DNA of 27,794 nt from an uncultured bacterium (GTDB lineage: Bacteria; Bacillota; Clostridia; Lachnospirales; Lachnospiraceae): assembly GCA_905214675.1 (NCBI GenBank), contig CAJMMS010000025.1, forward strand, positions 1-27,794. The letters are read 5' to 3'. The position numbers and the translations under genes were made by a program. Shown here piece after piece: positions 25,171-27,794 of this stretch. Position 1 is the first letter of the stretch, and each line of letters begins with the position of its first letter. A model generated the notes under the pieces. It was not told the origin of the DNA. It worked only from the letters and a program-made list of their open reading frames with translations, and did not search any database.

Positions 25171-25236
25171 GTTGGGGTCAAAAGCCCCCAACTATGATGC
25201 CTACGGATTGTTCCGTGCTTTGCACTCCCACAATCC
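25171..25236. repeat. Palindromic intergenic element
   Basis: Two hairpins stand side by side: GTTGGGG (25171-25177) with CCCCAAC (25186-25192), and GGATTGT (25205-25211) with ACAATCC (25230-25236). The second encloses GTGC/GCAC (25215-25218 and 25222-25225). No T-run follows. The regularity suggests a dispersed intergenic repeat unit or a processed RNA tail. The IS66 element inserted 12 bases beyond it. Confidence 0.45.
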
Positions 25237-25248
25237 TCCCAATTATTC

Positions 25249-25278
25249 GTAAGTGTCAAATAAAACAGTGTATAGAAA
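25249..25278 (+). repeat. IS66 terminal inverted repeat, tnpC side
   Basis: It starts GTAAGTGTCAAATAA and matches the reverse complement of 27765-27794 at 24 of 30 positions, including GTGTAT near the inner end. Confidence 0.88.
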
Positions 25279-25318
25279 AATAACCGTCAGCCTTTTATAC
25301 TAAAAGGTCAACGGTTAT
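25279..25318 (-). terminator. Terminator of the IS66 operon
   Basis: ATAACCGT (25280-25287) with ACGGTTAT (25311-25318), and CCTTTT (25291-25296) with AAAAGG (25302-25307), form a long stem. On the minus strand it begins at the tnpC stop codon and is followed by TTTTC, so it fits termination of the transposase transcript. Confidence 0.65.
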
Positions 25319-26850
25319 CGACAGAATTCTTTTACAAGAGGATTCCAAGGCAGATAATCATCCAGATATTCAGGATGTTCAAGAAAAGCACTCCCCGGCA
25401 TGTCGGACAGGATATATTTTATATATTTCATCGGGGCAAGCCCATTCGCTTTCGCTGTCTCTACCAGTGTATAGATTCCTGCACTGGCTTCCGCCCCTTT
25501 CGGACTGCCGGAGAACAGCCAGTTCTTTCTGCCGATCACAAAGGGACGGATACAGTTTTCCGCAAGCGAATTACTGATGGAACAATTCCCGTCTTCCAGA
25601 TAATTCCAAAAACCTTCACGGTTATTTAAGGCGTAATGAAAAGCTTTTGAAAGTTTGGATTTCGGCAGCTCTCCGATGGCACTTTTTTCTGCCCATGACC
25701 AAAAAGCCTCGAGAAGCGGTTTCTCGCGGATAAGACGTTCTTTTTTCTTCTGATCAGGAGGGAGCGCCTCCAACTCTGACTCTATGTTAAAGAGTTGATT
25801 CAGACGGAGGATTGCTTCCGCAGGTTTTGATGCTTCCGAATTATGGATGTCTTTTGGGAGCGCATCCACGAAAGCCCGGCGCAGATGCGTATAGCAAAGA
25901 CATCTTTTTACTCCTGAAACTGCATTGTATCCGGAGTAAGCGTCTGTATGGATATAACCTTCATATTCCCTCAGAAACGCTTCCGGATATTTCCCGCTTC
26001 GTCCCGGCTGGTACTCGAAGTAGCGGATGGGATTTACAGCATCTCTGATGCTGCAGTAAACCCACATATAGGAATCGGACGTATTTTTCCGTCCCGGTTC
26101 TTTCAGCACCTGTACATGTGTTTCATCGATATGAAGGTATCTCTGTTTCAGAAGTTCCAGCTTCAGACGGTGGACGATGTGTACAAGCCAGTCCCGATAG
26201 ACAACCAGAAGCCAGTTTGACATAGTCGCTCTGCTTAAACGTAATCCCAAAGCCTCCCATTCTTTTTCCTGTCTGTACAGCGGGATGCTTAATTCAAACT
26301 TCTGGTGGATGAGCCAGGTGATGGTAGATGCAGATGCCAGAGAATGCAGGACGGGAGGATATGGCACCGGAGCCTTCTCCATATAAGGAGTTCCGTTTTT
26401 CCGGCACGACCTGCATTCATACGTTTCCCGGTAATGGTCAATCACCTTGAGTTTTGCAGGGATAAACTGTACTTCCGTGCGGACGAATTCTTCCCCTACT
26501 TTCACCATCGTACTCCCGCAGTTATCGCATATCTGTTCCCTTTCATCTATGGTATGGAGTACTTTGCTGTGAGGGAGATTTTTTACCAGTTCTTCCCGCT
26601 GACCGGTGTACTTCCTTTTACGTAGGTGCTTCTCTATCTCAACAAGCTCCGGTTCGTGTGCATCAGGATCCGCACAGGTTTCGATTTCATTAAAAAGAGA
26701 CATCTGCCCCTCGATTTCGAGAGTAGATGTCTTCTCGGATTTTGTTCCATAAAGTTTACGGGTCAGGAAATCAACCTGCTCTTTCAGGAGCCGGACCTGC
26801 TGTTCCAGTTCTTTGATATGATTTTTATACTCCTGTTCCGTAGCTGACAT
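25315..26850 (-). CDS. tnpC: IS66 transposase TnpC (DDE type)
   Basis: The 511-residue protein has an N-terminal leucine-rich coiled coil (about 11-34), an IS66 zinc-finger region (C108 and C111, C146 and C149) and the DDE catalytic core. The core has D242 in H-I-D-E-T-H, D303 in H-T-D-A-Y-S-G-Y and E431 in N-S-L-A-E-N-C-I-R-P. The IS66 C-terminal domain follows with W-L-F-S-G-S-P-K-G-A. The length is typical, with no break. It cuts and joins the element ends. The gene lies 66 bases after tnpB in the same operon. An A-G-rich stretch before ATG (AAAGGG) is a weak ribosome binding site. Confidence 0.96.
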   Translation of the reverse strand: MSATEQEYKNHIKELEQQVRLLKEQVDFLTRKLYGTKSEKTSTLEIEGQMSLFNEIETCADPDAHEPELVEIEKHLRKRKYTGQREELVKNLPHSKVLHTIDEREQICDNCGSTMVKVGEEFVRTEVQFIPAKLKVIDHYRETYECRSCRKNGTPYMEKAPVPYPPVLHSLASASTITWLIHQKFELSIPLYRQEKEWEALGLRLSRATMSNWLLVVYRDWLVHIVHRLKLELLKQRYLHIDETHVQVLKEPGRKNTSDSYMWVYCSIRDAVNPIRYFEYQPGRSGKYPEAFLREYEGYIHTDAYSGYNAVSGVKRCLCYTHLRRAFVDALPKDIHNSEASKPAEAILRLNQLFNIESELEALPPDQKKKERLIREKPLLEAFWSWAEKSAIGELPKSKLSKAFHYALNNREGFWNYLEDGNCSISNSLAENCIRPFVIGRKNWLFSGSPKGAEASAGIYTLVETAKANGLAPMKYIKYILSDMPGSAFLEHPEYLDDYLPWNPLVKEFCR

Positions 26851-26916
26851 AACCTGAAAACCCTTTCGCTTCGATAGGATTATTATACCATAGAATCGTC
26901 AGATTTCCCAGCATTT

Positions 26917-27288
26917 CTAAGGATTTTCAGTATTTTCAGACTTATGCGGGAGCCATTTCTGAACCGCCTTTGGCTGCTCCGGGTTCAAACCTTCCAGAAG
27001 CCAGCGCAGCTGCTGATCAGAAATCTGTTTTGCTTCTTCGCCGGTCCGCGGCCATTGGAGACGTCCGTTTTCGTACCGTTTGTATAAAAGGCAGAAACCG
27101 TCTCCCTCGTAATGGACTGCTTTGATCCGGTCAGCCCTCTTTCCACAGAACAGGAATAAGGAATTGCTGTAAGGATCCAGTTTGAAGTTGTACTGGATGA
27201 TATCCAGCAAGCCATTGAGCTGCTTCCTCATATCGGTGTAGCCGCATCGGATATAGATTTTCTCCACATGGGAAAGCTCTCCTAACAT
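26917..27288 (-). CDS. tnpB: IS66 accessory protein TnpB
   Basis: This 123-residue protein of the IS66 Orf2 family has the family opening V-E-K-I-Y-I-R-C-G-Y-T-D-M-R-K, then L-F-L-F-C-G-K-R-A-D-R-I-K and the Y-K-R-Y-E-N-G-R-L-Q-W-P block. It is required with TnpA and TnpC for efficient IS66 transposition in studied members; its biochemical role is unclear. Its ATG overlaps the end of tnpA by 7 bases, pointing to translational coupling. It is unrelated to the IS605-type RNA-guided TnpB. Confidence 0.95.
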   Translation of the reverse strand: MLGELSHVEKIYIRCGYTDMRKQLNGLLDIIQYNFKLDPYSNSLFLFCGKRADRIKAVHYEGDGFCLLYKRYENGRLQWPRTGEEAKQISDQQLRWLLEGLNPEQPKAVQKWLPHKSENTENP

Positions 27289-27680
27289 GACTGCACGGCT
27301 TTCAGAATGTTTTCCAGCATCTGGGCAGATGTGCCTTCATAAAGTTCCACTGTTATGGATCCGATATGAAGTATGGCTGCAGGAGTGGAACGGGAAATGT
27401 TTCTGTCCGGAAGTGAAAGCTCCGCAAACTCAGCCGGGGATTCCGTTAAAGCAGTTGACTGTTGGTCTGTACACATGTGGATGCCGTTTTTCTTGCGGGG
27501 CAGTTCTTCCAGGGCAAGCTTTCGAATTTTGGAAAGCCAGTAATAATAACTTTTCAAAGAGATATCGTGTTGTTCACACCAGATCTGATTTGTCAGTCCG
27601 GAGGCCCTGCATTGCCGTATTACATCCAGCCAGTATTGAAGTTTCACCTGTTTGTCTGGAGTCAAAGAAGAAAGATCCAT
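27282..27680 (-). CDS. tnpA: IS66 accessory protein TnpA
   Basis: This 132-residue IS66 Orf1 protein has an N-terminal helix-turn-helix-like region (W-L-D-V-I-R-Q-C-R-A-S-G-L-T-N-Q-I-W-C) followed by S-L-K-S-Y-Y-Y-W-L-S-K-I-R. A variable linker comes next, then the short C-terminal block with I-L-H-I-G-S-I-T-V-E-L-Y. The frame is open 20 codons further upstream (to 27740), but AAGGAG at 27693-27688 stands 7 bases before ATG 27680, so I start there. It is the first gene of the element. Confidence 0.92.
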   Translation of the reverse strand: MDLSSLTPDKQVKLQYWLDVIRQCRASGLTNQIWCEQHDISLKSYYYWLSKIRKLALEELPRKKNGIHMCTDQQSTALTESPAEFAELSLPDRNISRSTPAAILHIGSITVELYEGTSAQMLENILKAVQSC

Positions 27681-27764
27681 AAGCCTGCTCCTTAGATTAG
27701 ATTTAGAGTTTTTAGAGTCAACTCCCAAAACTCTAATCAATAGTTTACATGCAACAGCCAGAAA

Positions 27765-27794
27765 TTTCGATACACCCTCTTATTGGACGCTTAC
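27765..27794 (-). repeat. IS66 terminal inverted repeat, tnpA side
   Basis: Read on the minus strand it starts GTAAGCGTCCAATAA, the partner of 25249-25278. Its outermost base is the last base of the window. Confidence 0.88.

Larger units (their letters stand above)
25249..27794 (-). mobile_element. Complete IS66-family insertion sequence
   Basis: The element is 2,546 bp, the usual size for IS66. It has terminal inverted repeats beginning GTAAG and the three genes tnpA, tnpB and tnpC in that order on the minus strand. All three frames are open and the transposase catalytic triad is present, so it may be active. IS66 members make 8-bp target duplications; the left flank is AATTATTC (25241-25248), but the right flank is outside the window. 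Insertion was just downstream of the module 2 terminator and broke no visible gene. Confidence 0.92.

Noticed and set aside
24550..25191. 213-codon minus-strand open frame over the second alpha/beta hydrolase
   Set aside because: It lies antisense to a well-supported gene and runs through its terminator hairpin; no start signal.
26917..27288. tnpB name suggesting an RNA-guided nuclease (IS605/OMEGA type)
   Set aside because: The protein is the small IS66 Orf2 family member, without RuvC-like motifs. The shared name is historical.
1..27794. CRISPR array, tRNA or rRNA genes
   Set aside because: No evenly spaced direct repeats and no cloverleaf or rRNA-like sequence were seen on either strand.

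Overview
The window looks like a chromosomal carbohydrate-utilisation island of a gut Firmicute, most likely Lachnospiraceae or another Clostridia. The evidence is the moderate GC content, strong AGGAGG-type ribosome binding sites, GPH-family sugar symporters, single-polypeptide glycoside hydrolases without signal peptides, an AraC regulator of low-GC Gram-positive type and an IS66 element. This is inferred from protein style; no rRNA or marker gene is present.

Layout. (1) Positions 1-2250 are mobile-element debris: a hairpin-rich stretch that may be a structured RNA, a parB-like gene cut by the 5' end of a group II intron, a remnant of that intron's reverse transcriptase, unidentified fragments and more hairpins. 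(2) Positions 2249-3846 hold the last two thirds of rhaD (rhamnulose-1-phosphate aldolase) and a convergent AraC-family regulator. (3) Positions 4061-14303 hold module 1: membrane-anchored alpha/beta hydrolase, GH3, GH78, a frameshifted GPH symporter and a second type of GH78, ended by a terminator. (4) Positions 14413-15225 hold a membrane-anchored SGNH hydrolase. (5) Positions 15329-25089 hold module 2: a different GPH symporter, GH3, GH78, a GPH symporter, a collapsed GH78 relic and an alpha/beta hydrolase, ended by a terminator. (6) Positions 25249-27794 are a complete IS66-family element with its tnpA, tnpB and tnpC on the minus strand. Its outer end is the last base of the window.

How the genes could work together. 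Small, possibly acylated, rhamnose- and glucose-containing glycosides would enter through the GPH symporters. Membrane-anchored esterases could deacylate them, GH78 enzymes would remove alpha-L-rhamnose and GH3 enzymes beta-linked glucose or a similar sugar in the cytoplasm. Free rhamnose would pass to the rhamnulose-phosphate pathway, of which only a broken rhaD is visible here. The substrate is inference.

The most interesting observations are these. Three near-identical promoter/operator elements precede the three transcription units, each with two half-sites 22 bp apart and a -10 box starting exactly 32 bp after the second half-site; they are the obvious targets of the AraC-type regulator. 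The two modules are paralogous, with opposite members broken: the symporter in module 1 and the second GH78 in module 2. GH3 and GH78 enzymes of both modules carry a similar C-terminal helical tail. The hairpin-rich left end deserves an RNA-family search.
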